39,806 nt of DNA from Clostridia bacterium (GTDB lineage Bacteria; Bacillota; Clostridia; Oscillospirales; Acutalibacteraceae): NCBI GenBank assembly GCA_017399065.1, contig JAFQEL010000030.1, positions 1 to 39,806 on the forward strand, in the 5' to 3' direction. Positions within the stretch are counted from its first letter, which is position 1. The number at the start of each line of letters is the position of its first letter. Shown here in pieces: positions 23,207 through 31,668 of the stretch. The notes under the pieces are model-generated. The model was not told where the DNA came from. It saw only the letters and a list, made by a program, of their open reading frames with translations, and did no database searches. A program made the translations under genes and the position numbers.

Positions 23207-23764
23207 ATGGATAACGGTGATGAAAGCTACCGCCGTTTTTTGCAAGGTGACGATAAGGCTTTTGTTGAAATAATCAGAGACTATAAAGACGGACTTATTC
23301 TTTATATTAACGGATTTGTTAATAATGTTATTACTGCCGAAGAAATTACTGAGGATGTTTTCTTTAAGCTCGTAACAAAGAAACCTAAATTCAAAGAAAA
23401 ATCTTCGTTTAAAACTTGGCTTTATGCAATAGGCAGAAATACAGCGGTTGATTATCTGCGCCGAAACTCAAAGCAAAAGGAAGTAACAACAGAAGAAATA
23501 AGAGAAATTGAAGATGAACGGTTAAGCATAGAGCAAGCCTATATAAAGCAGGAAAGGCTGATTTTAATACATAGGGCATTAGAAAAACTTAAGCCTGAAT
23601 ATAAACAGGTATTATGGCTTGTATATTTCGAAGATTTCAGTCAAAAAGAAGCTGCTAAGATTATGAAAAAATCCGTTCACTCAGTCGAAACACTTGTCTA
23701 CCGTGCACGTCTCACACTTAAAGCAGAACTTGAAAAGGGAGGTTTTATATATGAAGACATATAA
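23207..23764 (+). CDS. ECF-type RNA polymerase sigma factor
   Basis: A 185-residue group 4 sigma factor with only regions 2 and 4. Region 2 runs from about 10 to 85 (AEEITEDVFFKLVTK, then SSFKTWLYAIGRNTAVDYLRR). Region 4 is at about 125-180 (LEKLKPEYKQVLWLVYFEDF, SQKEAAKIMKKSVHSVETLVYRA). A charged linker lies between. AAAGGAGG precedes the ATG by eight bases. Its end overlaps the next gene by 14 nt in another frame, so the two products are translationally coupled, as usual for a sigma/anti-sigma pair. The spacing to the upstream terminator shows an independent transcription unit. Confidence 0.93.
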   Translation: MDNGDESYRRFLQGDDKAFVEIIRDYKDGLILYINGFVNNVITAEEITEDVFFKLVTKKPKFKEKSSFKTWLYAIGRNTAVDYLRRNSKQKEVTTEEIREIEDERLSIEQAYIKQERLILIHRALEKLKPEYKQVLWLVYFEDFSQKEAAKIMKKSVHSVETLVYRARLTLKAELEKGGFIYEDI

Positions 23765-24653
23765 TCAAATGGCGGAGGATGTTTTCCGCCGAAGAGATGA
23801 ATATGAAGCAGTACAAAAGAAAAAGAAAAAAACCGCACAGCGAACTATCGTAAGCATCAGCTGCTGCATTGTTGCCGCAATCTGCATAGGCGTATATCGT
23901 CACACCCCTAAAAATCAGTTTAATTCAGGCGGTGGTATGTCAACTGTCGACTCAACTCAACCTTCTCAGGACATTCATGTTGCTCCAAACCAAGAAAAAG
24001 AAACAACAAACTTACAGGGGGCTTTACCCATTAAACCCGATATTACAATCAACAATACATCCGAAGAAGAAAAAACAACAGCAAAAGTTGTTGAGCAACC
24101 TTCTGAACCGATTGACAGCGACAGAGTTTTCTGCTATTTAAACAAAATCACCGGCAGTATGGCGGCTCACCCCTTATACCGTGACCCTGCACTGCACTAT
24201 ACCGAAGAATACAGCGATACTGTGTCTGCCGAATATTACGGCATTGACCTTGCAAAGCTTTCTGCTTGTATGCCTGAAGGTATGACAATGCACAAGGGAG
24301 TACACAAAAAGATTTTTGAAAACAGCGGCACTCTTGTTGAGGAACGTTCGGAGTTTGTATTCAAAGGCGATGATTCACGAGCTGTTTATATAAGAGCAAA
24401 CCGTCTCGGTCCTGTAAGCGATTGCCTTTATATGAGCGACAGCGATTTGTCAACAACCTTTATGACAAAAGAAAACGGAAAAGTTAAGGTGAAGGTATTC
24501 TTTGCGGAAGATGCCGAAGAGATTTTTGGCTGTAACACTCTGATTGTCGCAGACTTTACCGTCAACGGTGTAAATTACAGAATAACAACCGAGAATATGA
24601 ATCTAAAACGCGAATTCAGACCGATTTTAGAAGAAATGATTGGCTTGTATTAA
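23751..24653 (+). CDS. Membrane partner of the ECF sigma factor (probable anti-sigma)
   Basis: A 300-residue single-pass membrane protein. A cytoplasmic N-terminus (QMAEDVFRRRDEYEAVQKKKKK, shown here only in part as a motif) leads into one helix at about 32-49 (IVSISCCIVAAICIGVY). Then come a Thr/Ser/Gln-rich linker and a 170-residue extracellular domain with no motif I recognise. The start is ATG 23751 behind GGGAGG, inside the sigma gene. It has no zinc-binding HxxxCxxC motif, so it is not a ZAS-type anti-sigma. The assignment rests on gene order, coupling and topology. The outer domain may sense an envelope signal. Confidence 0.7.
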   Translation: MKTYNQMAEDVFRRRDEYEAVQKKKKKTAQRTIVSISCCIVAAICIGVYRHTPKNQFNSGGGMSTVDSTQPSQDIHVAPNQEKETTNLQGALPIKPDITINNTSEEEKTTAKVVEQPSEPIDSDRVFCYLNKITGSMAAHPLYRDPALHYTEEYSDTVSAEYYGIDLAKLSACMPEGMTMHKGVHKKIFENSGTLVEERSEFVFKGDDSRAVYIRANRLGPVSDCLYMSDSDLSTTFMTKENGKVKVKVFFAEDAEEIFGCNTLIVADFTVNGVNYRITTENMNLKREFRPILEEMIGLY

Positions 24654-24664
24654 CTAACTGAAAC

Positions 24665-24696
24665 AGAGCAGTGGTATTTTATAATACTACTGCTCT
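24665..24696 (+). terminator. Hairpin after the sigma/anti-sigma operon
   Basis: AGAGCAGTGGTATT and ATACTACTGCTCT pair with one mismatch around a short loop, 12 bp past the stop. No strong U-run follows (TCTGAATTT). Confidence 0.6.
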
Positions 24697-24719
24697 TCTG
24701 AATTTAATCTTGTGTAGAA

Positions 24720-24790
24720 CAGAGGCTTGCCTCTGCCGCCGTAAAAGAAATACAGCATTAACTACGGCAGGGACAACCCCTGCCGTAGTT
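24720..24790. repeat. Two tandem palindromes (REP-like)
   Basis: CAGAGGCTTGCCTCTG (24720-24735) is a perfect 6-bp stem. AACTACGGCAGGG (24760-24772) pairs perfectly over 13 bp with CCCTGCCGTAGTT (24778-24790) across a 5-nt loop. The block between shares CCGCCGTAAAAGA with a second intergenic region at 26905. This looks like a dispersed intergenic repeat rather than a gene-specific terminator. Confidence 0.6.
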
Positions 24791-24853
24791 GTTTATCGAC
24801 ATATATTTACAATTTTATTCTTATAACCTGCTTTAAATTTGGCAATCATACCA

Positions 24854-24882
24854 TTGGAAATTGTATCTATATAGTATATAAT
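24854..24882 (+). promoter_or_regulatory. Promoter of typA
   Basis: TTGGAA (24854-24859) and TATAAT (24877-24882) are 17 bp apart, 40 bp before the typA start codon. Confidence 0.75.
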
Positions 24883-24921
24883 ATTGTATTGTGATTTTAT
24901 TAATAATTGGAGTTTGAATTT

Positions 24922-26736
24922 ATGGAGCGTAAAGAAATAAGAAATATCGCTATCATCGCTCACGTTGACCACGGCAAGACAACACTTGTTGATGAGCTTC
25001 TCAAGCAGAGCGGCACATTCCGTGAGAACGAGCAGGTTGCCGACAGAGTTATGGACTCAAATGACCTTGAGCGTGAGAGAGGCATCACAATCCTTTCCAA
25101 AAACACATCCATCCGCTATAAGAATACCAAAATCAATATTGTTGACACTCCCGGTCACGCCGACTTCGGCGGAGAGGTTGAGCGTATACTGTTGATGGTT
25201 GACGGCGTGCTCCTTCTCGTCGATGCATTTGAAGGCTGTATGCCTCAGACACGCTTTGTACTCAAAAAGGCTCTGGGCCTCGGCAAAAAAGTACTCGTCG
25301 TTGTCAACAAGATCGACCGCCCCGGTGCAAGACCCGACGAAGTGCTCGACGAAGTGCTTGACCTGTTTATCGAGCTGGGTGCAGACGATGACCAGCTTGA
25401 ATTTCCTGTTGTTTACGCAAGCGGACGTGACGGCTACTCTTCACTTGACCCCGAAGCACGAGAGGGCGATATGCGTCCCCTGCTCGAGGCTATACTTGAA
25501 AACATTGAGGCTCCCAAAGGTGACCCGGAAGGCCCGCTTCAGATTCTCTTCTCATCACTTGAGTATGACGACTATGTAGGCAGAATCGGTGTAGGCAGAG
25601 TTGAGCGAGGCAGAGTAAAGAAAAACCAGATCGTTACACTCTGCAAGGCAGACGGCTCACAGAAAAACGAGCGTGTTACAAGACTTTATCAGTTTGAAGG
25701 TCTCAAGCGTGTCGAGGTTGAGGAAGCTGAGGCAGGCGACCTTATCTGCGTATCGGGTATTCCTGATATCAATATAGGTGAAACCGCCTGTGCGGTAGAC
25801 TGTGTTGAGCCGCTTCCCTTTATCAAAATAGACGAGCCTACGATCTCAATGAATTTCATCGTCAATGACAGCCCCTTTGCAGGTCAGGAAGGTAAGTTTG
25901 TCACCTCCCGTAACATCCGTGACAGACTTTTCAAAGAAGTTGAAACGAATGTCAGTATGCGTGTTGAAGAGACCGATTCAACCGACACATTCAAGGTATC
26001 AGGCAGAGGTGAGCTTCACCTTTCAATCCTTATCGAAACAATGCGCCGCCAGGGCTACGAATTCCAGGTTTCACGCCCGAAGGTTATTCTCAAGGAGATT
26101 GACGGCGTTACCTACGAGCCGGTTGAGCTTCTTATTGTCGAAGTACCCGAGCAGTATGTAGGTGCAGTTATCGAAAAGCTCGGCTCACGCAAGGCAGAGC
26201 TTGAAAATATGGGCGTGCGCGAGGGCGGCTCAACTCACCTTGAATTCAAGGTGCCGTCAAGAGGTCTTATCGGCTACCGCTCCGAATTCCTTACCGATAC
26301 AAACGGCAACGGCATTATGAATCAGCTTTTCCACGGCTATGAGCCCTATGCAGGCGACATCCAGACAAGAGAGCGTGGCTCAATAGTCGTACACGAGGCA
26401 GGCGAATCCACAGGCTACGGTCTGTTCAACACTCAGGACAGAGGCCGTCTCTTTATCGGCCCCGGCGTGCCCGTATATGAAGGTATGATCGTCGGCGAGT
26501 GCTCAAAGAATGAGGACATCGTTTGTAACGTCTGTAAGAAAAAGCAGCTTACAAACACACGTGCTGCAGGCAGTGACGATGCGCTCCGACTTGTCCCCCA
26601 CTCAACACTCAGCCTTGAGCAATGTATGGAGTTTATCAAGGATGATGAGTTGCTTGAAGTAACCCCCACTTCACTCAGACTCCGTAAAACGATCCTTTCA
26701 AAAGAGCTCAGACTCAAGAAGCAGTTTAAGAAATAA
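24922..26736 (+). CDS. typA: Ribosome-associated translational GTPase TypA/BipA
   Basis: A 604-residue EF-G-like GTPase, used for ribosome assembly and stress adaptation. G1 is AHVDHGKTT (residues 13-21), switch [13 protein letters not shown]3 [14 protein letters not shown] and G4 [12 protein letters not shown]-Tu-like domain 2, the EF-G-like domains and the TypA-specific C-terminal domain (RDRGRLF-like context, EGMIVGE) follow in the usual order and length. The start is ATG 24922, nine bases after GGAG; a TTG in frame at 24907 is part of that ribosome binding site. It is monocistronic with a good promoter and terminator, as expected for a housekeeping gene. Confidence 0.97.
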   Translation: MERKEIRNIAIIAHVDHGKTTLVDELLKQSGTFRENEQVADRVMDSNDLERERGITILSKNTSIRYKNTKINIVDTPGHADFGGEVERILLMVDGVLLLVDAFEGCMPQTRFVLKKALGLGKKVLVVVNKIDRPGARPDEVLDEVLDLFIELGADDDQLEFPVVYASGRDGYSSLDPEAREGDMRPLLEAILENIEAPKGDPEGPLQILFSSLEYDDYVGRIGVGRVERGRVKKNQIVTLCKADGSQKNERVTRLYQFEGLKRVEVEEAEAGDLICVSGIPDINIGETACAVDCVEPLPFIKIDEPTISMNFIVNDSPFAGQEGKFVTSRNIRDRLFKEVETNVSMRVEETDSTDTFKVSGRGELHLSILIETMRRQGYEFQVSRPKVILKEIDGVTYEPVELLIVEVPEQYVGAVIEKLGSRKAELENMGVREGGSTHLEFKVPSRGLIGYRSEFLTDTNGNGIMNQLFHGYEPYAGDIQTRERGSIVVHEAGESTGYGLFNTQDRGRLFIGPGVPVYEGMIVGECSKNEDIVCNVCKKKQLTNTRAAGSDDALRLVPHSTLSLEQCMEFIKDDELLEVTPTSLRLRKTILSKELRLKKQFKK

Positions 26737-26767
26737 AAGCAATTCGAAATGCGTAATTATAACACAA

Positions 26768-26803
26768 ACACACTGCAAGGTTTCAATAAATCCTGCAGTG
26801 TGT
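26768..26803 (+). terminator. Terminator of typA
   Basis: ACACACTGCA and TGCAGTGTGT form a 10-bp stem, followed by TTTATTTTTTC, 32 bp past the typA stop. Confidence 0.88.
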
Positions 26804-26820
26804 TTTATTTTTTCTTATCC

Positions 26821-26882
26821 TGTCATTCTGAGTGAAAGGAGATCTTTTATGATTCTTTGTCGCTTCGCCCATAAGAATGACA
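26821..26882. repeat. Imperfect palindromic repeat with TGTCATTCT ends
   Basis: TGTCATTCT and AGAATGACA bound a 62-bp imperfect palindrome whose inner parts (GAGTGAAAGGAGATC / GATTCTTTGTCGCTTCGCCC) also pair partly. Elements with these ends are widespread between genes of gut Firmicutes and have no coding capacity. Confidence 0.7.
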
Positions 26883-26929
26883 TCTGTTTTTACCGTCCTG
26901 CACTCCGCCGTAAAAGATATGGCGTTTTA

Positions 26930-27042
26930 CAGCCCTCCTTGTGTAAAGGAGTGTGGCCGTCACAGGCTGACGGGAGGATTTTTTCACAAACAACCCTAAG
27001 TCTTTGCCTTACGGCAAATCCAGCTCCCTTCAAAGGGAGCTG
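26930..27042. repeat. Second intergenic repeat ending in CAGCTCCC palindrome
   Basis: Starts with an AGCCCTCCTTGTGTAAAGGAG stretch and ends with CAGCTCCC-TTCAAA-GGGAGCTG (27021-27042, perfect 8-bp stem), with CGTCACAGGCTGACGGG and TTTTTTCAC in between. This order of motifs resembles a family of dispersed intergenic repeats in gut clostridia. No gene is present between 26804 and 27059. Confidence 0.6.
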
Positions 27043-27059
27043 TTTGCGGGGATATAAAA

Positions 27060-27093
27060 ATACGGGAGGGCGTAAATATAAGCCCTCCCGTAT
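27060..27093. terminator. Terminator of the beta-helix gene
   Basis: ATACGGGAGGGC and GCCCTCCCGTAT form a perfect 12-bp stem, followed on the minus strand by TTTTTATAT. It lies 19 bp past the stop of the gene at 27112. Confidence 0.9.
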
Positions 27094-27111
27094 GTATCTT
27101 TTGCCTGCTTA

Positions 27112-28731
27112 TTAATCAAATATAACCGCGATTTCGTGTATCAGAGTTTCAAAGAAGTTTCTGACCAGACGAATGATTCTCTCAAAGAAGCCTTCGGGCT
27201 CGTATTCGCCGTCAGTACCTGTTCCGCCGTAACAGCCGATGTTAACGCTATCGATTGAGTTGCCGTAGAAATCAACATCAGTACCTGGAATAGTAACGCC
27301 TGCACCGATGAGCGGTGAGCCCTCAACAAGCATAAAGCTTGTGGGGTCAGAGTAATCAGTACCTGCAAAGCCGGGCTTAACGTTCATAGCACCGAAATCA
27401 ACGAGCGGATTCATAACGTTGTAGAAACAGTTGTTTTCAAACACATTATTTCTGGACTTGTCAATATCGTAAGCAAAGGTTGCACCGTCCATCGGAACGA
27501 TAATATTGTTTGCGATGTATGCGTTATAGAGATTTTTAAATTGAAATTCACCACAGTTAACTATAGTGTTGTTATAGAAGCTGAAGTCGTGCTCACCGCA
27601 GGAACCTACAGCAGTTGTGGAGCGGCCTACATTGTCGTTAACAGAGAGACAGTAGCGTACGGTGTTGCCGTGATGACCGCTGTAATTCGGGCAGTTGCAC
27701 ATAAATCGGATGTTATCGTGCGAATAGATATACTGGTATGTGCAGTTGTTGGTGTGTGAGTCAAAGTCAACAGCCATACCGTCGCCGAAGTTTTTCTGAC
27801 CTGCGATTTCGCAGTACTGTATTGTGCTGTTTTCACTGCCCCAGAACCACATTGCAGCTGTGAAATATTCGATCTCGCCGTTTTCATCAAGGCCTTCGCC
27901 CTGACAGCAGTTAATAGCTCTGCAGTGTGTGACGAGTGCGCCGTCGCACATACCGACGACAACTGCTTCAGCATCCATTTCGTGGAAGTAGCAGCCCTTG
28001 ATGAGCAGACCTGTGTTGTAAACGGGGTCGATATCCTCTTCGTTTTCGCACCACGGAGCCTGAGCATCATTCCACGAGCCCCAGATGATAAAGCCGTTAC
28101 CGCAATTGTAAACCTCACAGTTTGTAATCGTCAGGTCATTTACCGCGTAACGTGATTTTGCGGGAAGCCCCTTGACTATAACTGCCGCTCTTGCTGCAGC
28201 CGCACCCGCCGAAAAATTGTCACGGCTGTGCACCTTGTAATTCTGCATATCTTCAAAAAAGATATTGTCTATTGTGATACCTTCAGATGTTTGATTATAC
28301 GTATCGATCCATATACCGCCGCCGTTAGGAGCTTTGATATGCAGGTTTGAAAGAGTGATATAAGAGCAGTCGAAAAGTCTGAAAACATCAGTATTTTCGT
28401 TTGTGTAAAGCAATGGCTTTTCACCTTCACCGTAGGAAGAAATAACTATCGGATTCTCTTTTGTGCCGCTTGCGGTCAGTGTTACCGTGCATTCATACTC
28501 GCCACCGCTTCTGAAAAGGAAGTGTGTACCGGGACCGATATAAAGGTCTTTGAGTCCTGCTATTGATTTAACGGCTTCGCTTTCTGTTAAACCGTTGTTT
28601 ACATCGTTGCCGTCAATTGAGTCGATATAGTAGTAATTTTTGTCTTCTTCCGCAAAAGCAAAAATGCAGAGCGATGACATCAAAATTACGACCGCCATTA
28701 TCAGGCTTGTGAGTTTGATTGATTTTTTCAT
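27112..28731 (-). CDS. Secreted right-handed beta-helix protein
   Basis: A 539-residue exported protein. The signal peptide is residues 1-27 (MKKSIKLTSLIMAVVILM ... FAFA). After an opening typical of pectate-lyase-like helices (YYYIDSIDGNDVNNGLTESEAVKS, cited only in part as a motif) come many short parallel strands with Asn ladders (ITNCEVYNCGNGFIIWG, NNTIVNCGEFQFKNLYN). Such proteins are polysaccharide lyases, hydrolases or adhesins; no catalytic set can be assigned. The last 30 residues form an amphipathic tail (FFERIIRLVRNFFETLIH). AGAGGTG precedes the ATG. It lies 14 bp after the methyltransferase gene, so it is co-transcribed, an unexpected pairing. Confidence 0.82.
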   Translation of the reverse strand: MKKSIKLTSLIMAVVILMSSLCIFAFAEEDKNYYYIDSIDGNDVNNGLTESEAVKSIAGLKDLYIGPGTHFLFRSGGEYECTVTLTASGTKENPIVISSYGEGEKPLLYTNENTDVFRLFDCSYITLSNLHIKAPNGGGIWIDTYNQTSEGITIDNIFFEDMQNYKVHSRDNFSAGAAAARAAVIVKGLPAKSRYAVNDLTITNCEVYNCGNGFIIWGSWNDAQAPWCENEEDIDPVYNTGLLIKGCYFHEMDAEAVVVGMCDGALVTHCRAINCCQGEGLDENGEIEYFTAAMWFWGSENSTIQYCEIAGQKNFGDGMAVDFDSHTNNCTYQYIYSHDNIRFMCNCPNYSGHHGNTVRYCLSVNDNVGRSTTAVGSCGEHDFSFYNNTIVNCGEFQFKNLYNAYIANNIIVPMDGATFAYDIDKSRNNVFENNCFYNVMNPLVDFGAMNVKPGFAGTDYSDPTSFMLVEGSPLIGAGVTIPGTDVDFYGNSIDSVNIGCYGGTGTDGEYEPEGFFERIIRLVRNFFETLIHEIAVIFD

Positions 28732-28745
28732 TTTTGCACCTCTTT

Positions 28746-29897
28746 TTATTTTGTAAGCAGAGTGTAAAGCGTAGGTGTGACGTTGAATTCGTCCATAGCA
28801 GCTTTTACTTCTGCCATTGCTTTTTCTTTTGATGCCTTTGTACAGCTCGGCTTGAGAGTAGCACGGATGAGAATGTTTTTGGGTGTATGCGCAAAGTCTA
28901 TAAACTCGAGCAGCTGTGTTTTATATCCGCAGTATTCGAGAAGATTGCCTCGGATCGAGTCGGTCAGGAGTGCGGAAAACCGCTCCTGAATTATTCCGTA
29001 ACGTGTGAGCACAGCAAGCTTGTCGGCCTTAATCTGCGAATTCAGCTCGTGCTGACAGCAGGGCACGGAAAATATCATCTTTGCGCCCCAGTTGATTGCG
29101 TTGTACAGTGCGTAGTCGGTCGCAGTGTCACAGGCGTGAAGAGTTATGACCATATCAACCTCAAACGGACACTTATAGCCGTTTATGTCGCCAAGCTCAA
29201 ACTTTAAGTTTTGATATCCGTACTTTTCAGCCGCCTTGTTGCACTTTTCAATAACGTCTTTCTTCAGGTCAAGACCGATTATGTGTGCCTCAATTCCCTT
29301 AATTTCGGTAAGGTAATAGTAAACAATGAACGTCAGGTAAGACTTGCCGCAGCCGAAGTCGATTATGTTCAGCTTTTTGTAATCGTGCTGTTTTACGGAG
29401 TCATCAATAATTTCGATAAGGCGGTTAATCTGCTTGTACTTGTCGTACATCGCCTGCACGACCTTGCCCTCTTTTGTAAAGATACCCATATCAACGAGCG
29501 GCGCAATAACCTTGCCCTCGGGTAAAATGTATTGCTTCTGACGGTTATGGGCTGTGACAGACTGACAGGGTGCGGAATTTACGTCTGTACGCTTTTCTTT
29601 ACAGCTTACCTTGCCTTTTTTGGAGACCATAAGCTGAAACTCTCTGTCCTCTGCCCATGCATTGAGCTGAAGATATCCGCTTTCCATTATCTCGGTGCAT
29701 CTGTCACATATTTTATCGAAAGCAATATTTTCGTGAAAAACCTGCTTTTCGGTATATTTTGCAAGCTGATAATATTTCGGAAGAAGCTCAACCGTTATCT
29801 TTTTGTACTTTGCCTGCTTATCGGCGGGCTTGCTGATGACGGCTTTTTTTATTTTTGTACCGAACACTTTTTCGGTGAACGATTTGATTTCGGACAT
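28746..29897 (-). CDS. Class I SAM-dependent methyltransferase
   Basis: A 383-residue cytosolic protein. An N-terminal 120-residue helical region of unknown role precedes a Rossmann methyltransferase domain. Motif I is IIDFGCGKSYLTF (DFGCG at 180-184), the acidic strand-2 end is GLDLKKDVI, and the core has LHACDTATDYAL and SVPCCQHEL, the combination found in the Methyltransf_32 family. A nucleic-acid or protein substrate is likely but unknown. GGAGGTG precedes the ATG. It is driven by a near-consensus promoter and is divergent from the acyl-carrier trio. Confidence 0.86.
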   Translation of the reverse strand: MSEIKSFTEKVFGTKIKKAVISKPADKQAKYKKITVELLPKYYQLAKYTEKQVFHENIAFDKICDRCTEIMESGYLQLNAWAEDREFQLMVSKKGKVSCKEKRTDVNSAPCQSVTAHNRQKQYILPEGKVIAPLVDMGIFTKEGKVVQAMYDKYKQINRLIEIIDDSVKQHDYKKLNIIDFGCGKSYLTFIVYYYLTEIKGIEAHIIGLDLKKDVIEKCNKAAEKYGYQNLKFELGDINGYKCPFEVDMVITLHACDTATDYALYNAINWGAKMIFSVPCCQHELNSQIKADKLAVLTRYGIIQERFSALLTDSIRGNLLEYCGYKTQLLEFIDFAHTPKNILIRATLKPSCTKASKEKAMAEVKAAMDEFNVTPTLYTLLTK

Positions 29898-29942
29898 TTT
29901 ACACCTCCGATATGCTGATTTCAGCTATACTTATTTTTTAAC

Positions 29943-29971
29943 ATTTTAAACCTTAGTATATATATTGTCAA
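29943..29971 (-). promoter_or_regulatory. Strong promoter of the methyltransferase/beta-helix unit
   Basis: On the minus strand TTGACA (29971-29966) and TAAAAT (29948-29943) are 17 bp apart. The start lies about 40 bp before the methyltransferase start codon. Confidence 0.85.
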
Positions 29972-30044
29972 GGTCGGATACATTAAGAAAAAAGAAGGAG
30001 ATATTCTTTTTGTTTTATAAATATAAATTTAAAGTAACATATAA

Positions 30045-30073
30045 TTGACACATTGCGTCGAATATGATACAAT
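30045..30073 (+). promoter_or_regulatory. Near-consensus promoter of the adenylation-condensation-carrier operon
   Basis: TTGACA (30045-30050) and TACAAT (30068-30073) are exactly 17 bp apart, with TGA before the -10 giving an extended -10. It is one of the best sigma-70-type promoters in the window, which suggests the operon is expressed rather than silent. Confidence 0.9.
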
Positions 30074-30115
30074 CTGTCAAGGTTTAGAATGTTTATTAAT
30101 GAGTAGGAGAATAGC

Positions 30116-31654
30116 ATGCTTCCAACAGTTGTACCGTCAGTTAAAGAGTTGCTTGACGAAAGCGCCGGCAGGTTCGGCGATGCTACTTTCATTAAGTACG
30201 TAAAAAACGGTGAAGTTGAAGAAAAAAGTTTTATTCAGATACGCAATGACAGCGAGTGCGTATGCCGTATGATAAGACATACAGCAGGCAAAAGAATTCA
30301 TATTGCCGTTATCGGCAAAACCTCATACGAGTATCTCGTTTTCTGCTCGGGCGTACTTTCCAGCGGCAACGTATTCGTACCGTTCTCACCCGAGATTTCG
30401 GCTGTTGAGGCGGCTGACCTTTTTGAGCGTGCGGATATCGAGATGCTTCTTTATGAAGAAGAGTTTGCCGGCAAAGCACAGGAGCTTTTCAAAACCTGTT
30501 CTCAGCTTAAAAATATATGCTGCTTCTCCCAGGCATCTGAGATATACGAAACCTACTCTGCAAGCTCCGAGTTTGCAGGTCTCTCCGACGTAAAGGAAGA
30601 TAAGGAGCAGTGTGCTATCATTATTTACACATCAGGTACAACGGGTGTAAAGAAGGGCGTTATGCTCTCAATGAACGCACTCGTCGGTAACATTATGTAC
30701 CGCGAATACTGTACCGACATTTTTAATGAAGGTGTTGTTGCGCTTTCCGTACTACCGATGTATCATACATTCTGCTTCTCGGGTGACTTTATCAAAAACC
30801 TTAAGGACGGTCTTCAGGTCTGCCTTAACGGTGAGTTCAAGGATATTGCGGAAAACCTCAAGCGTTTCCAGCCCACGGTAATCAGAATAGTTCCGATGAT
30901 TGCTCAGTCGCTTCTCGGCAAAATCAAGATTCTTCTCAGAAGAAATCCGGACCTTACTCCCAGAGAAGCTGCTGAAGAGGTTTACGGCAAGAATATCAAG
31001 TGGCTTATTTCCGGCGGTGCTTATCTTAACCCCGAACTGGTTGACGAATACGATAAGCTCGGCATTTTCCTGCGTCAGGGCTACGGTATGACAGAAGTAG
31101 GCTGCCGTGTTTCGGTGCCCGATGACGGCGTTGCATACGAATCAGTCGGCAGAATAATAGATATCTGTGAAGTAAGAACACAGAACGGAGAAATCCAGGT
31201 CAAAACACCTACCGCTATGATGGGATATTACAAAATGCCCGAAGAAACAAAAGAAATGTTTACCGAAGACGGTTGGGTCAAAACTGGTGATATCGGTTAC
31301 GTTACCGAAGATAATCAGCTGTTTATAACCGGTCGTGTAAAGAATCTCATTATTCTTTCCAGCGGTGAGAACGTTTCTCCCGAAGCTATTGAAAGAAAGT
31401 TCAGCACTTACGATATTGTTGAAGAGGTGCTTGTTTTCGGTGAGGGTAATAAAATTATTGCCGAGTTTTATCCCAATGCAGATTATATACAGGCTAACGG
31501 CATAGAGGATATTGAGACTGAGCTTGAAAAAATAGTTGATTCACTTAACGAAACTGCCAAGTCGGCACATCTCATTTCAGAAATAAGAGTTCGAGATATT
31601 CCGTTTGAAAAGACAGGTCCGGGTAAAATAAAGCGATATGAAACAAAAATTTAA
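30116..31654 (+). CDS. Stand-alone AMP-forming acyl ligase (adenylation enzyme)
   Basis: A 512-residue ANL-superfamily enzyme that activates a carboxylic acid as acyl-AMP and probably loads it on a carrier. Motifs: P-loop YTSGTTGVKKG (171-181), GYGMTE (322-327), TGD (Asp392) and the C-terminal lysine in GPGKIKR (Lys504). GYGMTE is the form seen in acyl-CoA synthetase-like members; NRPS adenylation domains usually have NxYGPTE, so a fatty or aryl acid is a better guess than an amino acid. GTAGGAG precedes the ATG. It is the first gene of a three-gene operon with a condensation enzyme (14 bp later) and a free carrier protein. Confidence 0.88.
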   Translation: MLPTVVPSVKELLDESAGRFGDATFIKYVKNGEVEEKSFIQIRNDSECVCRMIRHTAGKRIHIAVIGKTSYEYLVFCSGVLSSGNVFVPFSPEISAVEAADLFERADIEMLLYEEEFAGKAQELFKTCSQLKNICCFSQASEIYETYSASSEFAGLSDVKEDKEQCAIIIYTSGTTGVKKGVMLSMNALVGNIMYREYCTDIFNEGVVALSVLPMYHTFCFSGDFIKNLKDGLQVCLNGEFKDIAENLKRFQPTVIRIVPMIAQSLLGKIKILLRRNPDLTPREAAEEVYGKNIKWLISGGAYLNPELVDEYDKLGIFLRQGYGMTEVGCRVSVPDDGVAYESVGRIIDICEVRTQNGEIQVKTPTAMMGYYKMPEETKEMFTEDGWVKTGDIGYVTEDNQLFITGRVKNLIILSSGENVSPEAIERKFSTYDIVEEVLVFGEGNKIIAEFYPNADYIQANGIEDIETELEKIVDSLNETAKSAHLISEIRVRDIPFEKTGPGKIKRYETKI

Positions 31655-31668
31655 GGAGTAATGTTACG

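Noticed and set aside
30116-31654. Adenylation domain specific for an amino acid
   Set aside because: GYGMTE instead of NxYGPTE and the absence of typical NRPS core spacing make an acyl-CoA-synthetase-like acid more likely; the substrate cannot be predicted.
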